A DNA stretch of 64,000 nt from Heloderma charlesbogerti (Eukaryota > Chordata > Lepidosauria > Squamata > Helodermatidae), in contig JANEZZ010001873.1 in NCBI GenBank assembly GCA_026122225.1, positions 1,426,001 through 1,490,000 on the forward strand. The letters are read 5' to 3'. Numbering within the stretch: position 1 is the stretch's first letter; every line of letters begins with the position of its first letter. The notes under the pieces are model-generated. The model made no database searches and was not told the origin of the DNA. It saw only the letters and a program-made list of their open reading frames with translations. Both the position numbers and the translations under genes were made by a program. Of this stretch, positions 29,841 to 42,515 are shown piece after piece.

Positions 29841-32289
29841 CTATAGGGTTAAGAGTATACCGGCTCTTAGTTTAGGAATCTTTTAAGTCTTGAGTAATGG
29901 TTCTGCAAAACTAACATCAGTCATGAGACAGAACGGAAAAGTTAGAAGTATTTTTTACCACTAAATTTCATTTCTGAATTGCCTGTTCTGTTTATGCCCT
30001 ATGTCTATAGATTCTTCAGTTGTTTCCTTCCATGCATGGAAAGCTAAGTGGAACTATGCCCACTGGCTCCACTCCAACATCTGCACATTTGGCCAAATGC
30101 ATGAAAAGGGTCTCTAGACATGTACAGCTGTATGCACACAGACCTTCAATATGCCCAGGAACTGTAACTATCCAAGTTTCTTAGGTATACAGAATCCCCG
30201 TTCAGGCATTTGGCTGAAAACGCAGACGTTGAGGTGCTGGGTCAGCAGTTGGAGCTCCCCACTCCATTCAGTCAATGAACCATCTGGGGACCATCAGAAA
30301 AGCTCTACTGTGTTTTACCAATAAAATATAGTGTGTGTGTATGTGTGTGTGTGTGGTGGGGAATCCTTTAGCCTGGTGTAATACTGCAGCTCAAAAATAC
30401 TCCATATGTCTAAGGTGTTCTGTAATATTATTGGATTTAGAGGAGTAGGAACTGTGAGGCCAGAATAACTCCATCCCAAGGGAGCAGGGTCACGTACTTG
30501 CCCTTGACATGTATCTCCCACATCATTTTGCTAGATACCTTGTAATGAATATAGGGAAGGGTGGCAGTTACGTCTGGGAGAAAACCAATCGAGAAAGATT
30601 TGTCAGAATATGCAAAACACTGTATAAAAGGGGGTGGTCAAACTCCCTCAGGTTAGAGCAGTTCAGGGCAAGGAGGATATGAAATGATTAACAGACAATT
30701 CCTAAGGAAAATTGCCCATTTGTTCCTGATGTTCCAGACTGTCATGCATAACAGCAGTGCATCCCTCACCCCCAATAAGCTACGGCCTTGATTCTGGGGT
30801 GTTGCCAATGCTTAGTACAGTGTTACTGCTCCTGTTCTTCACAATACAGCAAAACCAAACCCCATACCAGTCGCTATCTCTTAGATTTGCATTTTCTGTT
30901 CTGACCTCATTTCAAAGGCAGTGAGTAAGCAGAAAGTGGAAGTGGTTTTTATTTTTTAAAAAACCTCCACTCCATACTGTTGCCATCTGTCTTGATGTAT
31001 GCAGTTTCTAATGCCCTCTATGCTACTTAGTAAGACATATTTGCCGCTCGGCTAAAGAACTGATGATTATAATCTGTGAAACTAGGCCCGTCGTGTGCTG
31101 AACGATTAGAAGGAAGGAGCAGGATGACTGCATTCCTTTCCATTAGTTCTCCAATGGAGCCCTGAAAGCTCATGATTGGTGTGAGACCATCAAAAGCTGC
31201 TGAACGTTTAAAGGAAAGTTATATAGCTGTGCATACTCAAATGTAAGTAAAATGAGAAAATAAATGGTTGAAGAGATGCCATCAATTTGAAAAAGAATGT
31301 GAAAAATTTAGAGCTAAGTTTCCAGGTTGGTTGTATACTAGGTTACTTTTAATCTCTTTGTTTTAACTTTTATTCATATAATTATCCCCTATACATGAAA
31401 AGCTGTATTAATTTAACCACAAATATATTACAATTACAATTGTAATATATATTACAATTACAATTGTAATCTGTACAATTACAGATCAAAGGCTGGTTAT
31501 CTTATTCTAAAACCAAACCCAAACCTAGGAGAATGATGCAGAAAGCCACTTTCCCCTCATAAATGTCTATAGAAACTGAACCACAGTTCCACTGAGATCA
31601 ATGGCAGCTATATCAATTAAATATGAAACTTGATTTTAAGAATCAGGTGTCAGTCTCTGCTTGAATTAAACTATATCAGCTTCAATGGGTCTGAGGATCA
31701 ATCTGGGTTGGACTGAAAGTGAAGTACAACTGAACTTCTCTTGGGAATAGATGGTGTGCAATCTTGTCTTCCTGACTGTGGGATCAAACTCTGTTATCAA
31801 GTGGCAGCAGCACCAAACACAGTGCTACAAGGAATAGAATGAATTGACACGGCTGTATCTCAAGTCAAGGTTATCACACTTTCATCTAGGCTGATGGACA
31901 CCCTCCTTTCTTCTAGTCCTGCTTTCAGAAGAAACTGCTAAGGGTGTAATTTGCAGGAGAAGAGGAAATGAGGTAGGCTGCTTTAGCACCTGCAAGGTAA
32001 GATTTAGCTCTGGATCCTTGGCCTTTGATAAGACTTTTCATACATTAACAAGTAGACAAGGCCATTTAAGAAGGTTGAGAAAGGCAGCCTGTATTATAGG
32101 GATAGAGAACTGATAAACGATCTTTGGAAATATTCTTTGGGATGAGATGAAGGTATCTTTATGGAGGCAAGGATGGGCTAAGGAATATCGTGGGCTAAGG
32201 AAGTGTAACAAAACTGAGTAGAACTATGCTTTGTAAATCACTGAATAATTATATGATGGCACATTAATTAGGGGGGCACTTAAGGCATT
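29841..32289. other. Unassigned DNA
   Basis: A (GT)n tract lies at 30331-30355 and a duplicated short palindrome ('attacaattacaattgtaat') at about 31428-31470. I see no gene, RNA or transposon in the rest of this 2.4-kb stretch. Confidence 0.45.
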
Positions 32290-32480
32290 GCTAAAAAAGG
32301 GAAATGCATCACCCCCCAAAGAGGACAAAAGAAGATATCAATTTGCATAACATTTACTTATGCTGATTTTTATATATAGGTGCACATATAGAAATAATTA
32401 CTATAATATAAGCAGGAATACAATATCTCTCACCATAGTGTGAAACACTGTGGTCAGGTGATCTGTGTACCTGCCTAGTC
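32290..32480. repeat. Dispersed repeat, copy 1
   Basis: Contains 'gaaatgcatcacccc', 'catttgcat'-like text, 'agaaataattactataat' and 'caggaatacaatatctctc'. The same words occur in the same order at 38135-38310. Family not identified. Confidence 0.5.
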
Positions 32481-33699
32481 TGCTCTGCAGGTGCTAAGTG
32501 CTGGTGGGCAACTTCAAGGCTCCTGCTGTTCTCCCTTCTTCTGGTTTTTGGTCTTCAAGTCAGACTTGGACTGGACACCCATCAAATGGAGGTCACCCTC
32601 AAATAGAGGACTGTCCTCTGACAGCTCTTTCAGTAGTGGTCTGTCCTCTGTAAAGTAGGACTCCTGGCCACCCTCATTCTTAGCAGTAACAATGCTACAC
32701 TCAGAAATAAATACTGATATTATCAATAATGGTTACAGACCATGAATGGTCTGGGAGCACCTGAGGCTGTAATATTATTCAAGCTAAGCAAGTGTGGACC
32801 CGACCCCATGGATGGGATACAACTGGAACCCGTTTCTTAGGTTATCTCTGCAGTCGGAACCACTGTGCAGCAGGCAGGGCATGTCCTCTGACTTGTCTGG
32901 TATACTTTTTGAAAATAACCCCATGTGTGCAGTGGTACCAACTGAGTGCTCTTTTCCATGTGTTCAGGAACCCTGCTTTTTAGGCTTCCCAAATGCATGG
33001 AAAATGCATACTATTGTACACACTGGGGTCTTTTCAGATAGTATATTGAATGTGTATATATCAGAAGGCAGAAGCTGCCATGATGCTGCTGCTAATGGGC
33101 GTTGCTAGAAGAGATTTGGGGCTCAGACCCATGGGACATAATTTTGCTTATGCTAATATATATCTATTTATGCAAATTTAGAAAGAATGGATTTATTCCA
33201 ATTCTTAAAAGGCAAAGCCAGACTATTAGGTTCCCATCTAAATCACTCCAAATAAAATAAAATAAAATAAAATAAAATAATTTACATTCCACTTCCAGAT
33301 CATCTCAAATCAGTAGTTCCTCTTCAGTTACAATTAATTTGCAGTGGCTGTGAACAGATGTAGAAAAATGCACAAAAATAGTGTCTGGTAAGTTTTTTCA
33401 TGAACTCTTACACCCCCGCCCCAGCCCTTAAAATGGCAACTTTTATACCAAACATTAATGCAAACAAACGAGCCAGGAAACAATCAGATGCCACTCACTC
33501 CCCACACACTTTTGTCCCGTGCACCAAAATGCAGCCTAAAAAAACTTGACAGAGCACTAATCCAAAAGCAAGTCAAAGGATAATCAATTAATTTTCCAAT
33601 TCCCATCCAGATTCTGCTCCAAAATGTAATCAATTCCCTTTCAAATAATTAGTCAATCCGCCTCCAATCAATAACTCCATGAAATAATTTTAAAAATAA
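32481..33699. other. Unassigned DNA with an AATAA microsatellite
   Basis: A (AATAA)n tract lies at 33250-33281. At about 32778-32820 the string 'caagctaagcaagtgtgg' followed by 'atggatgggatac' faintly resembles 5S rRNA, discussed among the rejected items. Nothing else is recognised. Confidence 0.4.
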
Positions 33700-34075
33700 G
33701 TAACATAGTGCATGATTCTGCTGGCTGTGTGGGGGAAGGAGGGAGTGCTGGACCAAGGAGATAGAGAGCTGTTAATCCACTATATCTGCATTTGGTTTTG
33801 TCACAGAATTAAGATCCAAAGAACATTTCCTTTCCTGCTTTTCTGCTCCAAAACCTGTAGGTGGCACTGTGGTATAGCAGAATAGTGGAACTACACAAGT
33901 GGAAATAGTGTTTTCTTTCACTTTCTTTAAATAATACTACATTTTCCCTGCTCTAAAAAAACTTGTCAAAAGTGCTGTTTAAAAACAGAAGCAAAACTGG
34001 AGAGTCATGTCATTTGTCTAAAGAACTGTGAGTGGAGAATGATGAGTGCATAATAAATGCTTTGTGTAGAAAAGC
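33700..34075. mobile_element. MITE, family D (long copy, left end unclear)
   Basis: Runs parallel to 58570-58920: 'gttaatccac', 'ttttgtcacagaattaagatcc', 'aggtggcactgtggtatag', 'tttctttcactttcttta', 'attttccctgctctaaaaa', 'atgatgagtgcataataa'. The right end is TTGTGTAGAAAAGCTC. No coding capacity. Confidence 0.6.
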
Positions 34076-34176
34076 TCGGAGGAAAGGGGTCAAGAAGGAA
34101 TAGGAAGGAGAGCAGAGAGGGGAAGTTGGAAGGAAGAGGCAGGTTTGGAGATGGGGATCAGAGGGAGAGGGAGGAT

Positions 34177-34804
34177 TAGGGATGTCAGAGAATTCCGCCA
34201 TGGATCTCAGTGAGGCCGAATGTCAGTGCATTCATCCCCCCAAAATCTGTGGCATAACGAAGCCCCCTGCCCCACCACCCTGCGAAAGGCGCGCAAAACG
34301 GAGCACTTACCTGGTGCCGTTTGCGCTGCTTTGCGAATGGCAGCCGCGACTGCGGCTGCCACTCACTTTCCCATTTAGGCCGTGATAGGCTAAGTAAATA
34401 CTTATGTAGCCTATCACGGCTAACGCAGGGACGCCATTTGCGTCCCTGAGGAGGCCATGATAGGCTACGTAAATATTTACGTAGCCTATCACCACAAAAA
34501 AAGGGAACGCAAATGGCAGCCGCCGTAGCTGCTGCCGTTTGCGTTCTTGTTTTTTTGTTATGATAGGCTATGTAAATATTTATGTAGCCTATCATGGCCC
34601 AAAACAGGAACGCAAATAGTGGCCACTGTAGCCGCTGCCATTTGTGTCCGCAGGCTCCACCTGCGAATGCACCCGGCTGGCGGCTCTGCGGAGTTGCTGC
34701 AGAGCTGAGCCGGCTGGATTAGGATTTCGGGGGGACGTGCAGAGCTCCTCCCCTCCACTGCAAATCTCCCCTGCCAAAAGGTAAGTGACTTTCGTACATC
34801 CCTA
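34177..34804 (+). mobile_element. E7: hAT-like palindrome-array element
   Basis: The A end TAGGGATGTCAGAGAATTCC and the B end GACTTTCGTACATCCCTA are flanked by an exact duplication, gggaggat (34169-34176 and 34805-34812). P1 palindromes lie at about 34380-34420, 34454-34491 and 34559-34598, alternating with P2. CACTTACCTGG (about 34304) and AGGTAAGTGAC (34780-34790) are outward splice-donor matches. Clean edges and exact duplication make this a reference copy for the family. Confidence 0.93.
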
Positions 34805-35085
34805 GGGAGGATTGAGTAAGGACTGAACAGTATTGAGAAGTCAGAAGGAACTGAGAAAGAGGAAGAGGATGTGGAGGCAGGGGTGGTGGAGGAAAGTTAG
34901 CTCTCCCTTTCTCGTCTCTAGGTTGCCTCTCTATGTGATGGGGACTTGTAACTGTTCCCTTATCCCACAACACACACACTGAAGACACATCCAGAGCATC
35001 CTAGGGAGCCCACTTAGTACCACCTTCCCGTGCACCACAGTGCACTGCATAGCAGGGAGACATACAAAGATCAAGAGGATCCATG

Positions 35086-35760
35086 TAGGGATGTCAGAGA
35101 ATTCTGCCACGGATCTCAGTGAGGCCGAATGCCAGTGCATTTGGCCCCCCGAAATCTGTGGCAGAACAGCCTGCCACCCCCCTGCCCCCCATGGATCCGC
35201 CCCGGGACGAGACTTACCTGGGGCGGATGTTCCGGGCAGCGGCGGCTCCGGCGGCAGCTCCGGCAGTGCCGGCTGCGGCGGCTGGTCTTCCGACCGGCTG
35301 CCGCTGCCGCCATTTGCAGTCTGGAGGTTTTTTTTTTTTACAGAGACGTGATAGGCTACATAAAGATTTACGTAGCCTATCACGGCTGGGTTAAAAAAAA
35401 AACGCGTACACAAATGGCAGCGGCCATAGCCTTATTTTTCGCCGTCTTAGTCTACGTAAATATTTATGTAGACTATTACAGCGAAAATAAAAGGGAACGC
35501 AAATAGCATAGCGGGCACTATTTATGTCCCTTTTTGATTCGCTGTTTTAGCCTACATAAATATTTAGGCTGTGGACAGCTCTGGCCTGGGCCTGGCTGGC
35601 TGCTCTGCAGAGCTGCCGCGGAGCACAGCTGGCCGTCGAGGATTCTGTGGGGGGAGGAACGGATCGCCTCACCCCCCATCGAGGATTCCGGGGGGAGGGA
35701 TGGAACGCCTCCCCCCCGAACATAATCCGCGGAAAAGTAAGTGACTTTCCTACATCCCTA
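35086..35760 (+). mobile_element. E8: hAT-like palindrome-array element
   Basis: The A end TAGGGATGTCAGAGAATTCT starts at 35086 and the B end finishes GACTTTCCTACATCCCTA at 35760. The flanks gatccatg and gccatgcc do not match as an 8-mer, so the duplication has decayed or a flank has changed. P1 lies at about 35347-35386. Two P1'-type palindromes (TTAGTCTACGTAAATA half-site) lie at about 35446-35480 and 35547-35570, the last one truncated. GACTTACCTGGGG near the A end is an outward donor match. It lies 281 bp from E7 in the same orientation. Confidence 0.85.
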
Positions 35761-37532
35761 GCCATGCCACATATACACACAAGACCAAGATCTACAATAG
35801 TAACTGGAGAAGGACCTCCTGCCCAGATTATTTAACCTTTTAGAAGGCCAAGAAACATGAGCTTTTCTCTCATTCACTTCCACTCATTTCTCTCCCCCTC
35901 CTTTTCTTTCTCTTTCCCTTGTGGGCGGGGGGGGGCACCCTAGCAATTAGGGTTAGGAAAAAAAGCATCCATTGGCACTAATGGAATTCCCCCCCCCCCA
36001 ACTTAATCACCAGAGGAAGGGGGTGATTTTGGGGGGTCACAGTGCACAAGGAGGGGAGGGTTAACCCTTCCTTTGCCACCTTTAATCGTCTTGAACTTTG
36101 CTCCCACGTGTAGAAATTAAGCTTAGATGGACACTCAGAGCTCTGGGAATAGATCTGGGTCTCCGGGAAATCGATTAGGGGCTTGGACACCATGGCCTAG
36201 CAACTTCCCTGATGCCACCTCATGTGTGTTCAGTGTATATGCAGGCAATGCCTCAACGAAATGTGTCACCCCATGTAAGAGTAGAATATAGGTTTCATGA
36301 ATACAGAGTTAAAATAATTCTTACAACACTTTTTATAGTAGAAAGCATTTTGCAATGTGTAGCATATTCACTAATTATTGAACTGGTCTTTGGATACAAA
36401 ACAACCAGGAATGAATGCCATGGCCTCATTTGTAACCCCCCCTTTTTTTTTACAACAAGGAAGGTATACAGTGTATTCCCAAACAGTACTAACTCCCTCC
36501 CATATACTGTCGCTTTGAACCCAGTCTCTATGTGGGTGTTCTTGAAAATAATATAGCTGGTACTGTTTGGCTTCATGGGTGGGAAAGCTGCAGAGGTGAT
36601 GGTGAGAGACTTTGAACGTTGGCATGAGGGTGGTGGGTTGGGGAATGGACTGATATACAGATAAAGTGCACATATTTTTATTTGTGAAATAATAGAGAGT
36701 ATAGTATAGAAATACATCCATCTCCACAGTAGCCACAAGCGATCTAGAACTCAGTGTTGGGGGCAGAAGGTTGTCTGTGCTGTAAATCTTTTTGTTTTCT
36801 TCAAAATCTGCTCCAGGGAGTGTTGTATTGCTGTTATTTATGGAACAGATCAGGGCTTTTCCTGTTTTTCATTGGCAGTACCGCTGGAGGTGAATTGTCA
36901 GCCGTATTTTTATTCCCATTAAGGGCTAAGCTAGGAGCAATATGCATAGGTGCTGTGTGTGTGTGTGTGTGTGTGTTAAGCTTCTATATGGGGACTAACC
37001 AAGAATGGGACTGTGGTGTGCCCAGAGAGGGGGTTTAAGCCTTTCTCCCTGCTGCAGTCCTGATAAAATTACTCCCAAACTTTTATTAGTCCCTGGAGAG
37101 AAGCTCCTATTGTGGCAATGGGAGTTTCCCTTGCATGCTAGTTACCACCTTTGGAAGTGGGGTATTTTTATTGGGACTCTAGCTAGGGCAAAAGGGTTAA
37201 AAGTTTTCCCTGTGTGCCTTTGTCCCAATCCTGCTTGGGACTGTATGGTAGCCACTGAAGTTCTTTTAAACTGTGCACATTAATTGTTTACATAAAATTA
37301 GCAAAGTATCTCACTTGGCCATCAGACTATATGAACAGTTAATCCAAACTATATCCTTCATAGAATATGGGCCTTTCACTACCGTGAATGGTACAAATGA
37401 ACTAATAGTATTGCATCATCATCATCATCCCACCTTTTCCCCAATTCTGGGACTCAAGGCGGCATTATCATTTGTTCCAGCATTTGGTTAGACATGCCTG
37501 ATGAAATATTTCTTTTCTCCCCAAATTCTAGT
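35761..37532. other. Unassigned DNA with a GT repeat
   Basis: A (GT)n tract lies at about 36953-36976 and a (CAT)n run at 37414-37429, followed by a LINE-tail-like 'ctgggactcaaggcggc' (37447-37463). No gene is recognised. The open frames at 36212-36738 lie on both strands without support. Confidence 0.4.
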
Positions 37533-37725
37533 TCAGCCATTTGGTGTTCTAGAAGAAGCAGACTTCCCAACAACTGTAGAACTTCTTTTTTTTCTGAGAG
37601 CCTCATAAAAAGCATCCTGGTAGCTTCTGCAGTGTTCTTTGCTTTCATTAATATTCTGAACGCTGTCCTTTGGGCCATATGTCCACTCTCTCATCTTCCC
37701 CTGAGGATTTTGAGGATTCAAGGTA
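37533..37725 (-). CDS. Possible 3'-terminal coding exon of an unidentified gene
   Basis: On the minus strand a pyrimidine-rich run ending 'cttctgttatttccag' is followed by a first T and 64 codons to a TGA. The frame reads TLNPQNPQGKMREWTYGPKD, then a charged segment with SYQDAFYEALRKKR, then a Ser/Thr-rich end. The composition is protein-like (acidic and basic residues mixed, no repeat signature) and the sequence does not recur in the window. A second frame is also open across most of it, which weakens the case. I do not recognise the protein. Upstream exons would lie to the right on this strand. Confidence 0.35.
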
Positions 37726-38134
37726 CTGGAAATAACAGAAGATATAAAATGACTCATAGAAGGTCAAGTCTTAACTTCACGGATATTTCCTCCTTCTTCA
37801 GGTAGTACTTACTGTGCTGTATAAGTATTATGTTTGTAATATGCATCTTAGATACAGATTTCAATAACAAAATCCTTTGCTCAGAATTTAACACTCTGGT
37901 AATTCAGTATTCTTTGCACATATTGCTTCTGAACAAATTTCTAAAGTGCCAACTTTAGATTTAATGTTAGCAATCAAGACAATTAATCAGTCTAAATCAA
38001 CACTATTGATATTCAGATTTTTACTCTATAGTTTAAAAAATGCACACAAGTTTAGGAACTGAGAATTGTGGGGAATGGTAGGCCTCACAAGAAAGAGAGA
38101 CTAAACAGTTTAGTGTGATGACTTATGCATCACA
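37726..38134. other. Unassigned DNA
   Basis: If the exon at 37533-37725 is real this would be intron. Nothing else is recognised. Confidence 0.4.
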
Positions 38135-38310
38135 AAGAAAGAGGAAATGCATCACCCCAAAAAGACAAGACACAGACAAGACAAGACACATTTGCATATG
38201 CTAAGTTGCATATACAGCTGCAAATGTAGAAATAATTACTATAATTTAGATAGAAATACAATACATCACATCATAGTGGGGAAAACTATATGTGTGAAGG
38301 CTCTCATGTG
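38135..38310. repeat. Dispersed repeat, copy 2
   Basis: Matches 32290-32480 in order: 'gaaatgcatcaccccaaaa', 'gcatatgctaagttgcat', 'tgtagaaataattactataa', 'agaaatacaatacatcac'. A short ACAAG-rich run at 38165-38190 is extra in this copy. Confidence 0.5.
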
Positions 38311-39182
38311 ATCACGAGCCCCTTTTCATACATTGCACCAAAATGCACAGAGGTTGGGGGCATGTCATGTAATGTTGGGGGCAGGGCCAGCAGCACAGTG
38401 TAACTTCCTCCTTCCTGTGGGGAGTCTTGAGGCTCTTAACAATCTCCAAGAAAGCACCGTTCATTACTTTTGTCATAGCTGCTCTTACACTTAGAAAATC
38501 CCCCCCCACCATAAAAATTAACCATACAGTAAATCAGGGGTGCTAGAAGGTAGATCTGGATCTTTTGGTAGATCTCTGGGTAACTTGCAGATCAGCAAAG
38601 TTTTCCAACTCCCATTCTTTTTTTTAACAACAGCAGCAACAAAATGATTCAGTCTCCAAAGTTATACTGCTGAAAAGAAGAAAGCTCTGGGTAATCAGGA
38701 GTGGATTTTTGCATGGAAATACTGTAAGCTTTTTTTCAGTTCTGGTATTCAAAGCAAATTCCGGCGCTCAAAATTATTTAATTCTTTGCACCAGGCTCCA
38801 GTTGGTGGATCTCAGGGTTCTAGTAAAAAACAAAAACAAAACACTAAGTAGATTCCCCAAACCTGAAGTCTGCCCATCCTTGCTGTAAACCCATTTTGTT
38901 CATTTTGTTTTGTTTTATTGTCTATAGTATGCGCTTTATTCTCCCCCCACCCAAAATAGCTGCTGCTTGTTCAATATTTAGTGATATCCTTAAGCTGCAT
39001 TTTAAATGGTCCTTTCCCATGTTTTAGCTGCTTTGATATTTATATCTCCTTTTAAAAGTATTGAAATTATTGTTGTTGCTGCTTTTAAATTCTTTTTATT
39101 TGTTTTACTATTAGCTTTATTGTATTTGCTTTTATCACATATGTTGCCCTGAGAGCTTCGACCACAGGGTGACTCATAATTG

Positions 39183-39213
<31 letters not shown>

Positions 39214-39339
39214 GCCACACTTTTAAAGATGGAGCTCAGGGAACAAATACAGAACAGTCATGGTCATCTACTACATGCAGACCGCTTGAATGTAGATCTT
39301 GGATGGTCTTTTCTGTGCAGAATAGCTGAGGGATATTTA
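38311..39339. other. Unassigned DNA with an ATA repeat
   Basis: An (ATA)n tract lies at about 39184-39213. 'cctgagagcttcgaccacag' just before it may be a LINE tail. No gene. Confidence 0.4.
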
Positions 39340-39412
39340 TTTCACCCTTTGACTGGGTGACCAGTCAGATGGGCGATTAATAAATTTAATAAATAAATAA
39401 ATAAATAAATAT
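39340..39412 (+). mobile_element. L2 3' tail
   Basis: 'tgggtgaccagtcagatggg' then CGATTAATAAATTTAATAA and an (AAAT)n run. It is the reverse complement of the tail at 1945-2015. 5' truncated to the tail only. Confidence 0.7.
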
Positions 39413-39581
39413 TTTATTTCTATCTGCCCCAAACAGTGCCTCAGTGTGGCTTACAGTAAGTCACTTTCACTTCCAATAATAAAATAAAAACTGCAACTTC
39501 TACACAAGCATTTCTACACAAGGTTTTTATTGCACACTCATGACTGGTCACTCATGGAAGTTTGTGGGTCCTTTACATGAT

Positions 39582-39878
39582 GTGGGTTGGATCCAGACTT
39601 GCCCATCCATGGACACAAGGGCTCTTTCCATTTGTGTAGGATCCAGGATCCAGCAGAAGTTGCTGGATGAAGGATGAGAGGTGAGAGGAGATGATTTTCA
39701 CTGATTCCCCCTTCCTCCTGCAGCCCCTAGAACCACCTTCGCCACTATTCAGGAGGCACCCCACCCACAAGAGCAGCTTCTCAGGTGGCATAAGGAGAAG
39801 AAAGAATTGGCAAAAATTGCCTCCCTGCCCCTTTCATCCAGCACGAGCAGAGCTCATTACAAGTCTGGATGCAACCCA
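39582..39878. mobile_element. TIR-bearing MITE, family K (best copy)
   Basis: The left end TGGGTTGGATCCAGACTTG and the right end CAAGTCTGGATGCAACCCA are inverted complements over 19 bp with one mismatch. The interior is about 260 bp with no coding support. Other copies are at 2844-3163, 25872-26122 and 63315-63485. The preceding 39485-39580 is a family D fragment. Confidence 0.65.
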
Positions 39879-42396
39879 ATACAATTATAACACCAGCAGT
39901 TAGAGTAAACTTCAGTAAGCCTCAAAGGCCCAACAGAACTAAAAGGTTTCTAACAGCAGTCCAAAAGAAACACTAGTGCATATCTGATGGATCACCCCAG
40001 GCAGGGGGTTTCACAGCGCATATGCCACCAAAAACAAAGTCTTATTTCTTCTAATGGTGGATAATCTTGCCACTGTGTGTCTTCTGACGAGTTATGCTGC
40101 TATTCTGGATAAACACAAAACATTATATGCCACAATAAATTTGTTATCCTTTAAGGAGATACATGACTCTTTGCTGGTCATAGCAATAATCTCAGAGAAA
40201 GATTTGGCCAATGGTGTATGCTAACAAATCTGGACAAAACAGCACTGAGTTTAATGGGGCAGAGCCAGTGAAGAGCTGAGCTGCCCACACATATGTCAAG
40301 TAAGACTAAAATTATGGAACCCTCTTAATGCAGAAGGTCTTAACAGGATATTGCGTATATTTCCAGGAGTGTTATTTTCATAAAAAGCATGGGGTTGTGA
40401 GTAGAATAAAAGTTTATTTCATTTATTAGGTTATGTTTGGATTTCTTTTTAGTACATACTGAAAATAGGGTGGAAAATTGTCCTTTCCATTACTCAGCAA
40501 CCACTAGTGTGATAAAATGCGTAAAGCAGTAGTTTTAAAATAGACACTGACCTAAATAAGGTGGCCAGATGGCATAAAATTTTAACAGCAGCTGATGGGG
40601 ATGCTGAGAAAAAATCTGGGCATTTATTTAGATAGTTAAATGGGAGCTGATGGGTGCCAAAGTACTTTTGGAAGTCTGTCTCTTGCACTTGTAAATAAGC
40701 ATATTCATATCGTTTGCTGACACATAAGAGCGTCTATTTTGGAAATCCATCATTTCTACCTCCAGGTTTCAAGGCTATCGCAAAATGTGGTATTTCACGA
40801 CTACATACATTTCCAAGGATAAATAGAAGAGTAATTTGCCATTTGTATCAAATTAAATCAGACTTTCAGTTCAATCAAAACAGCTTGCAGCTGGATGTAA
40901 TAATCTGATTTCCTGATACTCAGAGAAAAATTGAGGCCCTTAAAAAACAACAACCCTCCTGCTGATATTCAGCATGAAATAGAGTTCACTAGCCATTTCT
41001 TGCTCTCTGAATGCTTTCAAATTTAGTAAACTGGGTGGGAATAGCAAGAGGGACAGAGCACAAGGCTAGCTGGAAGCACTTCTCTGATGGTGTTTTACGT
41101 ATTAGAGCAATGAAACCCAGGGGCAGATGGAGGAAATGACTGTGCAACTCTTTAAAATAATGTATTTCATTAAATATGCTATCCAGTGAATCTCTATGTT
41201 AGAGATCTAAAAGTACTGTGTTGACAGTGACTGAGTGGAATTGAAAATCGAATATAAAAGGTCCAGTAAGCTTGTACTAATATAAAATGTTTGTTACTTC
41301 CTTCAGGTGGGCATTGGTATTGCCATACAGAGGTGTAGCCTCCTCGCCTGTCCATGATCTTCTTAACCTGGAAGGACTTTAATAATGACTTATCTCACAG
41401 GCATGTTGTGAGGATGACTGCGAGAAGGATTATAATAAGACATTTTGCTCCAGTGCATGGTCTGCATAAAAATGGTTCATATTGGCTTCAGTCCTACACA
41501 AGTGTGCACATCTGTACTGGAGAAAACAGCATGCACAGCTGGAGGTATCTGCAAGTTTCTGCTTCAGCTGCTCCCATCTGAACAGGGTGAACTACAGTTT
41601 AAAGTGGTAAGTGGCTTTGCTGCTTAGTCATGCGAGTCAAGATTGCATTAGAAGCTCTAGAACTACTTAGGTTGCTTACATGGTTCTGTCTCCATCCACA
41701 CATAGCTTTCTATGATTGCTGCCAGCCATTGTGTCTTTTGACAAAGAATGAGCCCATTTCTTACAAGGAGTACACATTGGATTTGAAATGCAACAAAATC
41801 CCTTTGCTTCTGATTAGCTCCTTTCCTACAGTACCTGCCCTTCTCCTCTCCTAGTTCCTGAGCATCATGGGAAGTCTTGTTCGGCGGAAACTCTAAAAGA
41901 GTGTTTTTTCCCCCCAAGAGGGGGTTCCATGGAAGAGTGCCCCCCCCGATAGTTTTGAGACATTTTACAATCTCCCATATGAGGCACTCCATCGTCTCCT
42001 CTTGCATGTCAGGCAGTTGCCCTCACTGTGAGAGTGGGAGTCCCCATGAGTACTGCGACATGGTTTGGTCTAGTTTAATGATGCAACTTGAGATATTCAA
42101 TACTTCAAAACCACAATTTGTGAGTGGTGTGATAAAAAAGGCCAGGTATAAATCATGACTTATTTATTTAGGTTTATATTGCAATTGTACTTTATAAATG
42201 ATCAATATTAATATTAACATCCTACCTTCCCTTCACCCTTCAAAAGTTTGATAAAGTGTATGATACTGCATTGCTGAGTTAAAAGTTAGTATGGCTAGAG
42301 TGAACGGAGGCTTCATTACTTACATGGAGTCCATTTGCTGAGGTCTTGATAAATCAGCGTCACAACTTGGAAAATACAAAATGATGTATGTATATT
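39879..42396. other. Unassigned DNA
   Basis: A 2.5-kb stretch in which I recognise no gene, RNA or transposon. The overlapping frames at 41663-42007 (minus) and 41630-41854 (plus) have no splice or start context. Confidence 0.45.
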
Positions 42397-42515
42397 GGGC
42401 TTCTTCACATGGAGCTTTTATCCTGCTATTGAGATTGCTCACTCATGGAAGTTTGCAGGCCCTTTAGATGACGTCGTGAACCTCCAGGGCATCTCCTGCA
42501 CTAGATGACCTTTAT
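42397..42515. mobile_element. MITE, family D (fragment)
   Basis: 'cttcttcacatggagctttt', 'tattgagattgctcactcat', 'ggaagtttgcaggccctt', 'atgacgtcgtgaacctcc'. This is the reverse arrangement of 2690-2770. Only one end is preserved. Confidence 0.5.

Noticed and set aside
32778..32825. Possible 5S rRNA-derived SINE or pseudogene ('aagctaagca', 'atggatggga')
   Set aside because: Only two short words match the 5S internal region and the spacing and remaining sequence do not follow. It could be chance.
36212..36738. Overlapping frames of 114, 121 and 147 codons on both strands
   Set aside because: The translations have no recognisable domain, frames overlap on both strands, and no splice or promoter context is visible. 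Left as unassigned.
41445..42158. Candidate small gene with frames on both strands (for example 114 codons on minus at 41663-42007)
   Set aside because: No acceptor or donor sites of quality, no protein-like pattern, and equal openness of the opposite strand.
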